Source of the DNA: Forficula auricularia
Lineage: Eukaryota > Arthropoda > Insecta > Dermaptera > Forficulidae
Direction: 5' to 3'
NCBI GenBank assembly: GCA_024734495.1
Contig: JALMQS010000102.1
Location: 12,006,223 to 12,070,222 of the forward strand
DNA: 64,000 nt
Below, piece by piece: positions 54,434 to 64,000 of the stretch. Position numbers and translations under genes: made by a program. The notes below the pieces were generated by a model. The model was not told the origin of the DNA. It made no database searches and worked only from the letters and a program-made list of their open reading frames with translations. Positions within the stretch are counted from its first letter, which is position 1. Each line of letters begins with the position of its first letter.

Positions 54434-55110
54434 TACCATACAGGGTATGGTCAAGTATTGTAATCGTACATGAAAAAGTGGTTTTTTTTCTTTTTTTTCG
54501 AAATATCTCAAAAAAAGGCTGAAACTATTTTGATTTCAAAAATTGAGCTAAACCATGGCATTTCGCTCTACAAAAAGCTCTCGAAAAAATTATATTTTTC
54601 AAGATAATAATTGTTTTGTCAAAATGTCTGTTAGTTTGTTGTTTCATAAAAAGATAAAAAAAATTGACATAAAGAAACATAATTTTTTATTTTACCCCAA
54701 GTTTTTCAAGGAAGATTGTAAATTAAAAAAAAGGCAGAACAAATCCGAGGGTCAAAACGGATGGAAATGTTCCACAAAAAAAGAATGGGAATTATTCGTA
54801 CTTGAAAAATTAATTTAAAATATAAAAATTGGGGTAAAAAATTGTTACCGTCAAATTGACGGCTTTTGGGCGTTCTTGGTAAATCCATAATTTTCTCATA
54901 AATAAAAATTCATAAGGTGCTATTTTTTTTTATTAGAAAGCTATTCAAAAATAATTAAAAGTCAGCGAGTTTCAAAGTTCTAACTTAAATAGTAACGAAA
55001 TGAAATGTGAAAACCGTCAAATTGACGGCTTCGGGCGTTCTAGTGTTAAGGGCCAGGTTGTATGGTAAAGTCAAGTGGATATCCACATCAGAACACGTCA
55101 GCTTATTTTC
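54434..55110 (+). repeat. Unclassified repeat family R, copy 3, split
   Basis: 'accatacagggtatggtcaa' (54437) through 'aaaatgtctgttagtttg' (54638), then resumes at 55047 with 'gggccaggttgtatggtaaa' to about 55110. The middle of R is replaced by a 400-bp block ending at TTAA. Confidence 0.7.
54640..55043. mobile_element. piggyBac-like right end (left end missing)
   Basis: 'accgtcaaattgacggcttc' and 'gggcgttctagtg' end at TTAA (55044-55047), and a copy of the same motif lies about 165 bp inside (54848-54880). Inverted CCGTCAAATTGACGG with a TTAA target suggests a piggyBac-like element. No transposase and no left terminal repeat are found. The 87-codon frame at 54555-54818 spans the junction and is not convincing. 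Confidence 0.5.
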
Positions 55111-55858
55111 TTAAAGAAGGGGGCTAGATTTCCATGAAATTAAAATTATAAAACACCCACGAAATTGACTTATATTTGTACTCCCAATCCATCCAGAATA
55201 ATCTTTAATTTTATCCATTTTTTCTGTTTTATCTTTATTTAAAAGAAAATAATCAATCGTTCAACCATAAAAAAGTAATAATCTCTATTGATTTTGTTTT
55301 GGCCACATCTTTTTTATTTATTTATTGAGTACTTGTACTGAATATAATAGTTTGGCTACCATTCAATTCAATCCGTACAACTATCGAGCAAAACAGCTTG
55401 AAAAGAATTAATCATTTTTAAACTGAATGAATGACAGACAGACATGTCTGCGAGAGTTCCAAGACACACAATCTTTACAAATTGATTTCCTATAAATATC
55501 TCTCTCTCTATCCCATCACTTTAGATAGAAAAGCAATCGTGCCTTTTATTCGGAATTTAGGACAGAGTAGTTATGTTTTGAAAAATATAGGTCACTATAT
55601 CTTTTTGACCATTTTATAGTCCAATTTTCATAGTTCTATAGAAATTTCGATATTTTCATTCGATTCAGGTACCATTTTGCAGTCTTTAAAACCACTCTTA
55701 GAATATAAATTAAAGAAAAAATCGAGGAAATTTTGACAACTTTTTCAAAATACCTTTTACGCTTTCTCAAATTGCCGATTTGGCAATTTTGGTTATCGAA
55801 TGATTTGAGCCAGAAAATTGACATAGAGCTACAACACTGTTCGACAAAAATTAGTTTG
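55111..55858. other. Non-coding
   Basis: No gene recognised; short frames lack motifs. Confidence 0.35.
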
Positions 55859-55861
55859 TCC

Positions 55862-56215
55862 GCCTCCATGGTGTAATGGTCAGAGTAACTGACTGGCAAC
55901 CCGGAGGTCTCGGGTTCGATTCCCGGCAGTACCCAGACATTTTTTCTGTAAGTATAGGGTCTGGTAATAAAAATTAAGTGGGAGATAAATTTAACCGAAT
56001 TTATCGCGCGGAGAATTTACCACTGCTCGAAGCCCCTAAAACCTTAGTAAATTGGATATTGGATTGTATCTAAGTTTCTGAGATTGGCTCGTGATCCCGG
56101 CTTCTTTTCCTTCTACTCTGTTCTTTTCACGATGGAGGGGCCAGCCCATACAGGCCTTTAGGGGATGCACATTCTGGTGTATCTCCTTCTCACATCAATA
56201 TCATTAAAAAAAAAA
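55862..56215 (+). mobile_element. tRNA-derived SINE family 1 head with LINE-type tail
   Basis: The head 'gcctccatggtgtaatggtc' and B box 'cgggttcgattcccggcag' match the SINE at 47469 (minus) up to 'tttttctgtaagt.tagggt'. The remaining ~250 bp differ. It ends 'cacatcaatatcatta' plus poly-A, the same as the 3' terminus of the CR1/Jockey-like LINE at 3040-3067. A SINE sharing its partner LINE's 3' end is a known arrangement for recognition by the LINE RT. Confidence 0.85.
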
Positions 56216-56559
56216 AAATTCTCCCTGTAAACGTAACAATCCGTGGAGTTTTCTACGCTGATTATCATGCAATTTCCAGATTGTTTACAACAGGTCAGAG
56301 TTTTGAGATATTATCGGTCAAAATGACGAAAAAGGCCATTTCGACCTATTTTCGAGTCCCATTAGATATTAAACAGCAATATTTGAAATCAAAATAGAAG
56401 ACGTAGTAGAAAACACCTTCCCCTTTGATTTTCAATTTACCACTTGTTTTTAGCTCAATTAGAAGTCAATTTATAAGTAAAAAACTATGACCTTGTGTTT
56501 TTATTATCCTTTATAATCACGTAGTTTTAATAAATTTTAATTTTACTCATTAATATATC
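56216..56559. other. Non-coding
   Basis: No feature recognised. Confidence 0.3.
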
Positions 56560-57230
56560 AAAGAATAATTGATACGTCAACGAGGATTATTTCCACTTAG
56601 CTACAATCCAACGTCATTTCGCGTATAGCCCGCTAGACATTCTGATGGATCTCCAAGTGAATTTGAAATCTCAGATGTTATATATTCGATCTCTTTTGAT
56701 ATATTAATGAGAAAAAATTATAACTTATTTATTATCATTATGTCAAGTTAGAAATATATAAGTTCAAATATTATTTTTACTCAATATTTGACAAAAATTC
56801 CCTACATTAGATTCGCGATTGAATCAAATGTAGAAAACATTCTGTTAATTAATGGCAAGCATCTACATACATGCTAATAGATCTAGCGCTCTGGACTGGG
56901 AGATCGAATATATAACATCTGAGATTTCAAATTCACTTGGTGATCCATCCGAATGTCTAGCGGGCTATACGCGAAATGACGTTGGATTGTAGCTAAGTGG
57001 ATCACATCTTTTTTCTCTTGGTCCAGACTTAATACTCCGCAGACTCCAATAGCGTAATCCGCAGTAGTCTCGCGAGATAAAAATATCTTTTTCAAATCAG
57101 CGCGGTCAAAATAATTCTCGTTGACGTATCAATTATTCTTTGATATATTAATGAGAAAAAAAATTATAATTTATTTATTATCATTATTTCAAGTTAGAAA
57201 TATAGAAGTTCAAATATTATTTTCACTCTC
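56560..57230. repeat. Inverted duplication with extra 110 bp in one arm
   Basis: 'tccacttagctacaatccaacg...ggatctccaagtgaatttga' (56591-56670) is inverted at 56929-57004; 'cgatctcttttgatatat' and 'gacgtatcaattattctttg' mark further arm matches. The right arm has an unpaired segment (57005-57115). 'tttgatatattaatgagaaa' and the following ~90 bp also occur as direct repeats (56697, 57139). Confidence 0.7.
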
Positions 57231-58074
57231 CAATCGTCTCCAAGAACAACTAGATACCTTACAACACTGGTTAAAAAAATGGAGAATCCATATAAACGAA
57301 CAAAAATCAACTCATATCACATTTACAAACAAAAAATCACATGTCCACCCGTTTATTTAAACTCTAAAATCATCCCTAATTATAACTCTGTGAAATATCT
57401 TGGCTTAATCTTAGACTCGAGACTCGCCATGGAAAACCCACATAGACTTCAAACGCAACCAAATAAACTGTAAATACAAAAGAATGTACCTGGCTTATAG
57501 GAAGAAAATCCCAAAACTGGCGTTAAAAAACAAAATACTTATTTATAAAGCGATTTTAAAACCAATCTGGTCTTATGCATGTCAACTCTGAGGAACAGCA
57601 AGTGAATCCAATATAAGCAAGATACAACGACTCCAATCCAAAATCCTTCGATGCATAACTGATGCTCCGTGGTACATAACCAACGAATCTCTGCATACCG
57701 ATCTTCAGGTTTTCTCTGTCAGGAAAGTTATCCATATTGCTTGCCAAAAACATATTCATAAGCTGTACAATCACTCCAACCCGTCAGCCATATCCTTACT
57801 CGATAATAGCCAATCGATAAGAAGACTAAAGAAGAACCATGTCCCAGAAGACCGCTACACAACAAACAACTGGGAAAACAAATTTCATTAGAAGAGTCAT
57901 TTCTGGATGATTTCTCCTATTTCATGTATCGTGTGTATGAGTGAGTAGACGAGACATGAACGTGTATTGAATGCGTGAGAGAACGAATGTATCTTTTATC
58001 AAATTTACTTATAGTTCAAATTGTATTGAACTGATTGTAAAATGACATAATATTGAATAAAAAAAAAAAAAAAA
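57225..58074 (+). pseudogene. Jockey-clade LINE, RT C-terminus and poly-A
   Basis: Frames give LQEQLDTLQHWLKKWRIHIN, EQKSTHITFTNKK, PPVYLNSKIIPNYNSVKYLG, LILDSRLAMENPH, then YKAILKPIWSYACQL, KIQRLQSKILRCITDAPWYI, NESLHTDLQVFSVRKVI. This is the palm-thumb region and C-terminal tail of Jockey-type RT (W..KWRI.IN..KS..ITF; VKYLG; LKPIW.Y...LWG.AS). Frameshifts occur at several points. It ends with poly-A (58060-58074). Flanking sequence 'agattcgcga.gaatcaaa.gtagaaaac' occurs before it (56808) and after it (58074), from the duplicated host repeat. Confidence 0.85.
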
Positions 58075-58105
58075 AGATTCGCGACGAATCAAAAGTAGAA
58101 AACAT

Positions 58106-58162
58106 TCCGTTAAGCCTGATGAAGCTGAAATAAATCAACGAAACGTTTCAATTAGTCCTAAC
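58106..58162 (+). ncRNA. Hammerhead ribozyme-like motif I
   Basis: Plus strand: GTTAAGC, CTGATGA (58116-58122), stem II GCTGA-aataaa-TCAAC (one mismatch from perfect), GAAA, CGTTTCAATTAGTC, CTAAC. GTTAAG/CTAAC pair as stem I with one bulge. The core boxes are intact. Confidence 0.5.
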
Positions 58163-58965
58163 AAGAAAACACTGAGTTTAATTGTTTCCTTTTTTCTCAG
58201 ATTTGTTATATTTGTTCAAAGAGAAATTTCATTTTATAAATATTTTCCTACAATGTGCTGTAATTATGGATGTGAAAACAGAAATATTTTGACAATCGTT
58301 TTAATAATTGGTTAAGATGTTATAATAATAAAAAAAAATCTTTTATCCCCAATTTGATGATTTGAAGTGAGAGGTTTTTTAAAAGTTTTTCTCTAACATG
58401 AGCAGGATCACCCAGGTTACTGTTCTTGAGCTGAGAGTCCGATGACTGCAATAGTAAAAAGTAATAGTCCAGAGAGTAGCAAGGCGAAAGTATTATTTTT
58501 CTTTGCCAAGTTTCTCTGTTATTTCTTTTCTCTCACAGAGAAAAGACAACCGAGTATGATGATGATGATGGCAGCTGCTCATCATTTCACCCCAACGATT
58601 TTTCCTTTTGGCAACATTACTTTCGCGTTTGCTAACCACATAACTTGAAATTTAACACAAGAAGATGTCAGCAGCCATTTTTCCGATGCCAAAAGCGCGA
58701 TGTTGTTGTTTTACGTTCTTTCTTCTACTGTTTGTGCTTTTTAATTAAAAACAAAAGTAAAACAAGGAGAGAGAATTGATTTTCCCGAAGCCCTCTTCTT
58801 CGTTTCATTTGATTGTTTCGTTTTTTTGTCAACTGATATGCATCTCTAATTGGAATCGATACCACATCTTTGTAAATTTGATCGCAACTTCCCTAAAAAG
58901 GTTTTTACCTTGTTCATTCTGTACTAAAGAGTAATTTTAATTGTTGATTTCGAACCTTTACTATT
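58163..58965. other. Non-coding; (GAT)n
   Basis: A 68-codon frame at 58442-58648 contains an ATG microsatellite (58557-58573) and no motif. No gene is called. Confidence 0.4.
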
Positions 58966-60559
58966 AAGTACCTGGAGCCACCGAGCGATGCACGGTAACC
59001 CCTGACCACCCCCCCCCTCCCGAAACCACACACCTCGCCCCCACCAATGCACCCCCACTCCGCCCCACCCCACCCCAACCGCGCCTCCCACCCCCGGATC
59101 CCCCACAACTGCACCCCACCTCCAGCACCTCCCACATCCACCCCAGCACCCAGTTTTTGCATTTCTAGCTTTCTAATGGTCCACATATTATGTGTATATT
59201 TGTTTACTCGTACACCAATTTGCCCACATTCGTTCATATTGATAAACATTATAAAAAATAAATAGGAAAAAAATAATAAAAAAATAATCGTATAGGATCT
59301 GAAATAAAAACATAAAATTAAATAAGATTTGTTTCCAAGTTATATAAAAAAAAGCCACTTGAACCACTTTATTTGTAAACAAACCTGTTTTGTTATGATT
59401 TAGACACCTGTTAATTAAAAACAAAACAATTTTTTTTTAATATTTTATTAAACCAATTATTTTACATGAATTAATGTATACATTGTATTTTTGCTTCGAT
59501 TCCGGAGATTACTTCTCCACCATCGAGTGTCCTTGATTCATCTTTTAGTCCTTGTTTTTAATAAGAGGAAAAATCTAATTAGATAAAAAAACCTCTTTTC
59601 CGATAATTATTTCAATTCCATTATTCCCCAATCAAGTCGATTGGTTTACCACTCCTCAATCCCATCATTCAATCACAATTCAATTCTTTATTTTTTTTTA
59701 TAAATTTTATTAAACCAATTATTTTACATTAATTAATGTATACATTGTATTTTTGCTTCGATTCCGGAGATTACTTCTCCACCATCGAGTGTCCTTATTC
59801 ATCTTTAGTCCTTGTTTTTCATAAGAGGAAAAATCTAATTAGATAAAAAAACCTCTTTTCCGATAATTATTTCAATTCCATTATTCCCCAATCAAGTCGA
59901 TTGGTTTCTCGTCACCATCCCCTCCTCCTCAATTCTCAACTCCAATATGAATATTTTTTTTTTTTTTTTTATAAATTTTATTAAACCAATTATTTTACAT
60001 TAATTAATGTATACCTTGTATTTTAGCTTCGATTCCGGAGATTACTTCTCCACCATCGAGTGTCCTTATTTATCTTTAGTCCTTGTTTTTAATAAGAGGA
60101 AAAATCTAATTAGATAAAAAAACCTCTTTTCCGATAATTATTTTAATTCCATTATTCCCCAATCAAATCGATTGGATTCTCTATCTCCTCCTCTCTCTCA
60201 TCCAAAGAAAAATTCATAATTTTAATATATATATATTAATATTTGCTATAACCTATTAGTGGGTTTTAAAATTAAAAAAACCAATTAAAAATAAAACATA
60301 ATTGAAAAAAATGTAAACAAACTTTTTTATTGAGATTTTCATCTGTCAATAATTACTTTAATTAAGAAAAGATCAATTAAGATTAAATTTGTCGAGGTCC
60401 AGACCTAGCCAGATCGCTTTCTCATCCTCAAAACTTGTTAATAGAATTTGTTTCATCAAAATCGGTAAAGCCGTTTTCAAAATAGAACAATGATACAAAT
60501 ATATAATATATATATATAATATATATATAAACAATTTTTGCTCGTTTAATAAGAGTAGA
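58966..60559 (-). mobile_element. Helitron-like family H1, copy 6 (longest)
   Basis: The minus strand starts TCTACTCTTATTAAACGAGC (60559 downward) after an A, passes 'acggctttaccgattttgat' and 'gcgatctggctaggtctgga', then a three-unit internal array, then the G-rich block (59155-58995), and ends 'accgtgcatcgctcggt' hairpin + 'ggctccaggtact' (58967). It has the same ends as 42138-42915, so the ~750-bp size difference is mostly the array. Confidence 0.65.
59441..60190 (-). repeat. Three-unit tandem repeat, ~250-265 bp each
   Basis: Units start near 59441, 59701 and 59971, each with 'attaaaccaattattttaca', 'gcttcgattccggagattac', 'tccaccatcgagtgtcctt' and 'acctcttttccgataattat'. Identity is very high. 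A single diverged monomer lies in the H1 copy at 21985-22150. Confidence 0.9.
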
Positions 60560-60714
60560 TTCATACTGAGAACGTCAATTCTTATTTAAATATCTTATTG
60601 ATTTTCGATTTCCTTTATGTTAATAGATTTCTTATTGCTACAAATATAATTCTAGTTTATCATAGAATCTAGTTTATCTTGAATGAAAGAAATAACAGAT
60701 CAAATATTTCTGAT

Positions 60715-60762
60715 TAAAATACTGATGGTGAAGGTCAAACCTTCGAAACTATAAAAATTTTA
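60715..60762 (+). ncRNA. Decayed hammerhead-like motif C
   Basis: Plus strand: CTGATGG (last core A changed), T, perfect stem II GAAGGT-caa-ACCTTC, GAAA, CTATAAAAAT. Same family as motifs A and B with a lost core base and cleavage site. Confidence 0.5.
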
Positions 60763-61319
60763 ATGTGAAACATTAAACAACATCTTTGTGTAATTTTGAT
60801 CGCAACTATCTTCGCTTACTTGAAAAGGTTTCTAAATTGTTCTTTCTGTACTATAGAGTAGTAGTCCAGTCAAATTGTCTCAAATCGGCCCCTATGGCGA
60901 AAGTTTAGGGGTAGTTATGATTTTTTTGCATATATATGATTTTTGGGGGGCTGAATCCAAATCTGAGGTCTCCCAACAAAGTTTGGTGGCGCAACATTCT
61001 AGAAAATGCAAAAAAGTGAAAATTTCCATTTTTTGGCGATTTTTCGCTTAAAACTCAAAAACAATCCAGCATTTTCCATGAAATTGATCTATTTTTTTAA
61101 AAAATCGCAGTTTTTCTTTCATAAAATGAAAACCACTCATCCTAAAAAATTTATTTCTATCTCATTCTCTAGGGAATTTTATTGACTTGAACGTTTACTT
61201 AGACTACTTTTTTGATAAAGTCTTAGATTTATAGATATTCAGTATTTTCCATGACAGGAAATGATCCGAATCCTCAGAAGTGTCATGGAAAATGCTGGAT
61301 ATCTATAAATCTAAGAGTT
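60763..61319. repeat. Dispersed repeat related to 6.9 and 31 kb
   Basis: 'aaaaccactcatcctaaaaa', 'cagtattttccatgacagga' and 'aatgatccgaatcctcaga' recur around 6860-7000 and 31680-31800. No coding. Confidence 0.5.
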
Positions 61320-61513
61320 GGGGAGTCGGGTAGGCTAGGGCGGTAGCATGTCAGCCAGCTAACCAAGAGGACCCGAGTTCGAATCCGACTCGAGGCATCC
61401 GGCTAAAATCTGACCCCCGAGGTAGAGACAAATTTAAATAAAATAATTAGTATCGTAAATGGCTTATGGCTAGAAAGACCGAAAAAGCCAAAAAAAAAAA
61501 AAAAAAAAAAAAA
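61320..61513 (+). mobile_element. tRNA-derived SINE family 2 (copy 2)
   Basis: A box 'aggctagggcggtagc', B box 'gagttcgaatccgactcg', body 'ctgacccccgaggtagagac', long poly-A (61490-61513). Flanks 'aatctaagagtt' and 'aatctagagagtt' form an imperfect duplication. About 90 percent identical by eye to 48498-48668. Confidence 0.85.
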
Positions 61514-62017
61514 AATCTAGAGAGTTTTAACAAAAAAGTGCTACAAATTAACCTTCAAGTCAACAAAATTTCCGAGAGAATGAGATAGGAATCAAGTTTC
61601 TAGGATATGTGGTTTTCATTTTATGAAGGAAAAATTGCTATTTTTTGTAAAAAATTGCAGTTTTTCAAAACTTCAACCTCATTGCAGCACGGATTACCAT
61701 TTGTTCAATTAAGATGAAACTTTGTTTGAATTGAAGCAAATTTAATTTAGTTTAAAAATGTATAGAGTGGTCTTTGTCGAAAACGTGCTCCTTCATGGTC
61801 AAAATGGGAAAAAAATAGAAAAAAAGAGCGAATTACTAACTCGGAAACTATATATAAGACTTGATTTAAAAAAAATTTACGTACTTGACCGTCATAAATT
61901 GGCCTATCTATCCCCTGTTCACGGATTATCGTGATGATACGGGACATCCTGTACTATATATAATCAAATGTCTGATATGATTTAAATTCATGACAATTAA
62001 GACAATAGTATAAAATA
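61514..62017. repeat. Dispersed repeat continuing after the SINE
   Basis: Resumes the family interrupted at 61319 ('agttttaacaaaaaagtgct', 'gaatcaagtttctagg'), then fades by about 61780. No gene. Confidence 0.45.
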
Positions 62018-62992
62018 ATTTTTATAAAAAATAAATAAAACCGACTTCAAAAAACTTAAATGCAACAAATAAAATAATAATAACTCAAAAATCAAATAAA
62101 AATACACTAAAAGGTATAAAATAATTATTATCTTATTTAGTTACAACTAAACGACGAAATATTAACATGAAATCACTTTTGAAGTCGGTGCCAAACAAAC
62201 TATACCTATAAGCGAGCGTACCCGCTAAACGTACTAAGTAAGATCCGTCGAGTGCGATTCATAAAATGTATATGTTTGGCACCGACTTCAAAAAGTAATT
62301 TCATGTTAATATTTCGTCGTTTAGTTGTAACTAAATAAGATAATAATTATTTTATACCTTTTAGTGGATTTTATTTTATTTTTAAGTTATTATTATTTTA
62401 TTTGTTGCATTTAAGTTTTTTGAAGTGGGTTTTATTTTTTTTTATAAAAATTATTTTTATTTTTCTCTTTTTAGTGATGTTATTAATAGTGACTTAATAT
62501 AATACCTTGCATGCATCTCGTAAGAGACAGCTTCGGGGAAATGAATCAGAAAATGATAAAAAAATTCAATTCATAAATATAGAAATTTTCTTAAAACGTT
62601 TGCGGGTTTTAAATGAATGTTATAAGATTTTTTTATAAAAGCTTTTATTTATCATAATTTCGATTATTTTGCTCATAAGAAATGGAGATTTACGTTATTT
62701 CGTCGTTGATCATATCATCAGAACTTGACCAAATTAATATATATAGCACCATCCCTAAGATACCCTCTTTCCAATAAAAAAAGAATCATTGAAATCGGTT
62801 CACAAACAAAGAAGTTAGGCCATCAATGAAAAAAACGGACCAATCGGAAGCTAGACTGATCCCAATGCAAATTTCTTTTTCAAAATCGGATCTCAATTGG
62901 CGGAGATATGAGGTAACATAGACACAAAAAAAAAAAAAAAAAAAATCGGTCGAATAAACCTCCTCCTTTTTTGAAGTCGGTTAAAAATTTCT
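62018..62992. repeat. Fold-back repeat family D, copy 3, with nested insert
   Basis: Palindrome 62036-62465 (arms ~180 bp, 'accgacttcaaaaaacttaa' and complement) with the same 75-bp loop as at 34250, followed by the common tail to 'cctcctccttttttgaagtc' (62985). A 214-bp unknown segment (62493-62706) is inserted between TGA duplicates (62490-62492, 62707-62709), where other copies read 'agtgatcatatcatc'. Confidence 0.8.
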
Positions 62993-63717
62993 AACAAATA
63001 ATCTGTTTTATGTTTAATCTTTGTTCTTCTATTTTCCACTCGACTTATGCCTCTCATTGAACTAGATAGTTCTTTCCAATTCGTTTTACGACGATTCCAT
63101 TCCCTTAGATCGTGGTCCTTTGCTTCATTAAATGACAGTGACACCCACACCCACACACACACATTCTCTCTTGATTGGTTCTCTTCTTCGTATTGAATCC
63201 AATTCTTGAAATTCATATTCAACTATAGAAAAGAATCCCCAACTCTTTAATCATCTTTTTTCCTTCAATTTGAATTCACTTGTGTGAAATATTTTCCACG
63301 TTATACTGGGTGAGTGTTTTTTTATCTTGAGTCACTCTTATAACTCAAAAACAGTGCATTTATATGAAAAAAGTTTCAAATAAAAGTTTATTTATATCAA
63401 GGGGGAGACTAAACTACGCTATTGTTTGTCGACCTAGAACAAGCTTTCAAGAGTATTTCAAGGTCAAATTCTGTTTATTAAAATGGAAATCTATAAGTTT
63501 CTGTACATATTCTGAATCTACAAATAAAACTGAACAACTTTTATAAGAACTATTTTTTTATACGACATCAAATAAAAAAAATATTAAATCAATTATATCT
63601 CAAAAAATTTTAATAATTATTTTTAACAATCATTCAACTTAATTATCAAATAATAATGATCAAATATTTAATTATCAAATAAATAATTTAATAATGATTA
63701 ATCATTTTAATATATCA
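62993..63717. other. Non-coding
   Basis: (CA)n near 63145-63160; no gene recognised. Confidence 0.35.
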
Positions 63718-63965
63718 AGGCGACGGTGGTCGCTGGCCTGAAATACGCTGGTTCGAGACCGAGTCTCGGCAGATATTTGCAGTCGCCTCCTCTTGGAAAG
63801 CAATGGCAACCTACCAAGGGTATAATTGCCTAGTAACCTCTCCAAACTAGCCGTTCGAAACCGGCGTTAAAAAGTAGGTCCCGTATATCTGTGTAAAAAC
63901 AGCTAAACACACTCAGCACAGGTATATGTGGAGAGGAGCCGAAACGTCAGGAAGATCTGATACGG
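63718..63965 (+). mobile_element. tRNA-derived SINE family 3 (copy 2, with head)
   Basis: Head 'gcgacggtggtcgctggcct' and B box 'ctggttcgagaccgagtc', then 'aaagcaatggcaacctacca' and the same ~140-bp 3' body as 35695-35825 ('cactcagcacaggtatatgt', 'ccgaaacgtcagga'). The end is not resolved before the window stops. Confidence 0.65.
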
Positions 63966-64000
63966 CACTTAAAGAAGAATAATTTAATAATTTTGCGACA

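Noticed and set aside
54555..54818. 87-codon frame with basic residues
   Set aside because: It begins within repeat R and crosses into the piggyBac-like block; no transposase motif was seen.
58442..58648. 68-codon frame near an ATG microsatellite
   Set aside because: Methionine run comes from (ATG)n; no splice or domain evidence.
58914..59249. 111-codon glycine-rich minus-strand frame
   Set aside because: It is the translation of the G-rich block of an H1 element; equivalent blocks at 29515 and 42765 are not open in the same frame.

Overview
The window looks like animal, most likely arthropod (insect-like), nuclear DNA. It is AT-rich, has GT-AG splice signals around one conserved kinesin exon, and is packed with decayed copies of transposon groups typical of insect genomes. 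These include CR1/Jockey, R1, R4/Dong and RTE-like LINEs, Penelope, Tc1/mariner, PIF/Harbinger, hAT, piggyBac-like and Helitron-like elements, and tRNA-derived SINEs. No operons, ribosomal RNA genes or CRISPR arrays are visible. The species cannot be named from the sequence. A 100-base N gap at 14164-14263 marks a scaffold join.

The only host coding sequence I can support is a 164-bp exon at 33527-33690 (+). It encodes part of a kinesin-3 motor domain (KIF13/Khc-73-like) and ends inside the P-loop. I recognised no neighbouring exon on either side, so most of the window is probably intron of this gene or intergenic DNA.

Layout. 0-10 kb: Penelope RT and GIY-YIG fragments facing apart, a CR1/Jockey-like LINE, an R1-clade tail, a minus-strand LINE interrupted by a hammerhead-bearing insert, and a Helitron-like element. 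10-14 kb: a degenerate tandem array and a roughly 2.6-kb near-palindrome interrupted by an RTE-like LINE. 14-24 kb: a Tc1 transposase pseudogene split by a hairpin MITE, a hAT-like unit, a direct duplication, a hammerhead inside a 33-bp inverted repeat, and a Harbinger element with a Myb/SANT remnant. 24-33 kb: an unclassified repeat split by a 2.7-kb LINE, then several fold-back repeats. 33-44 kb: the kinesin exon, fold-backs with hammerhead cores, a second Harbinger copy in the opposite orientation, a 118-bp minisatellite and a hAT element with a clean 8-bp duplication. 44-54 kb: tRNA-like modules, two Tc1/mariner elements, a CR1-like LINE hit by a SINE, and stacked R4/Dong-like copies. 54-64 kb: a piggyBac-like end, a second SINE copy, a Jockey LINE, a Helitron-like element with a three-unit internal array, more SINEs and another fold-back.

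The most notable pattern is a set of at least nine hammerhead-ribozyme-like cores (CTGATGA, stem, GAAA). Seven lie inside short inverted-repeat units, and one such unit has a 12-bp target duplication. A second pattern is a set of roughly 100-bp tRNA-like modules framed by inverted repeats that differ between loci. Because many elements are nested, insertion order can be read directly at several places. Boundaries were read by eye; those not stated as exact are approximate by tens of bases.
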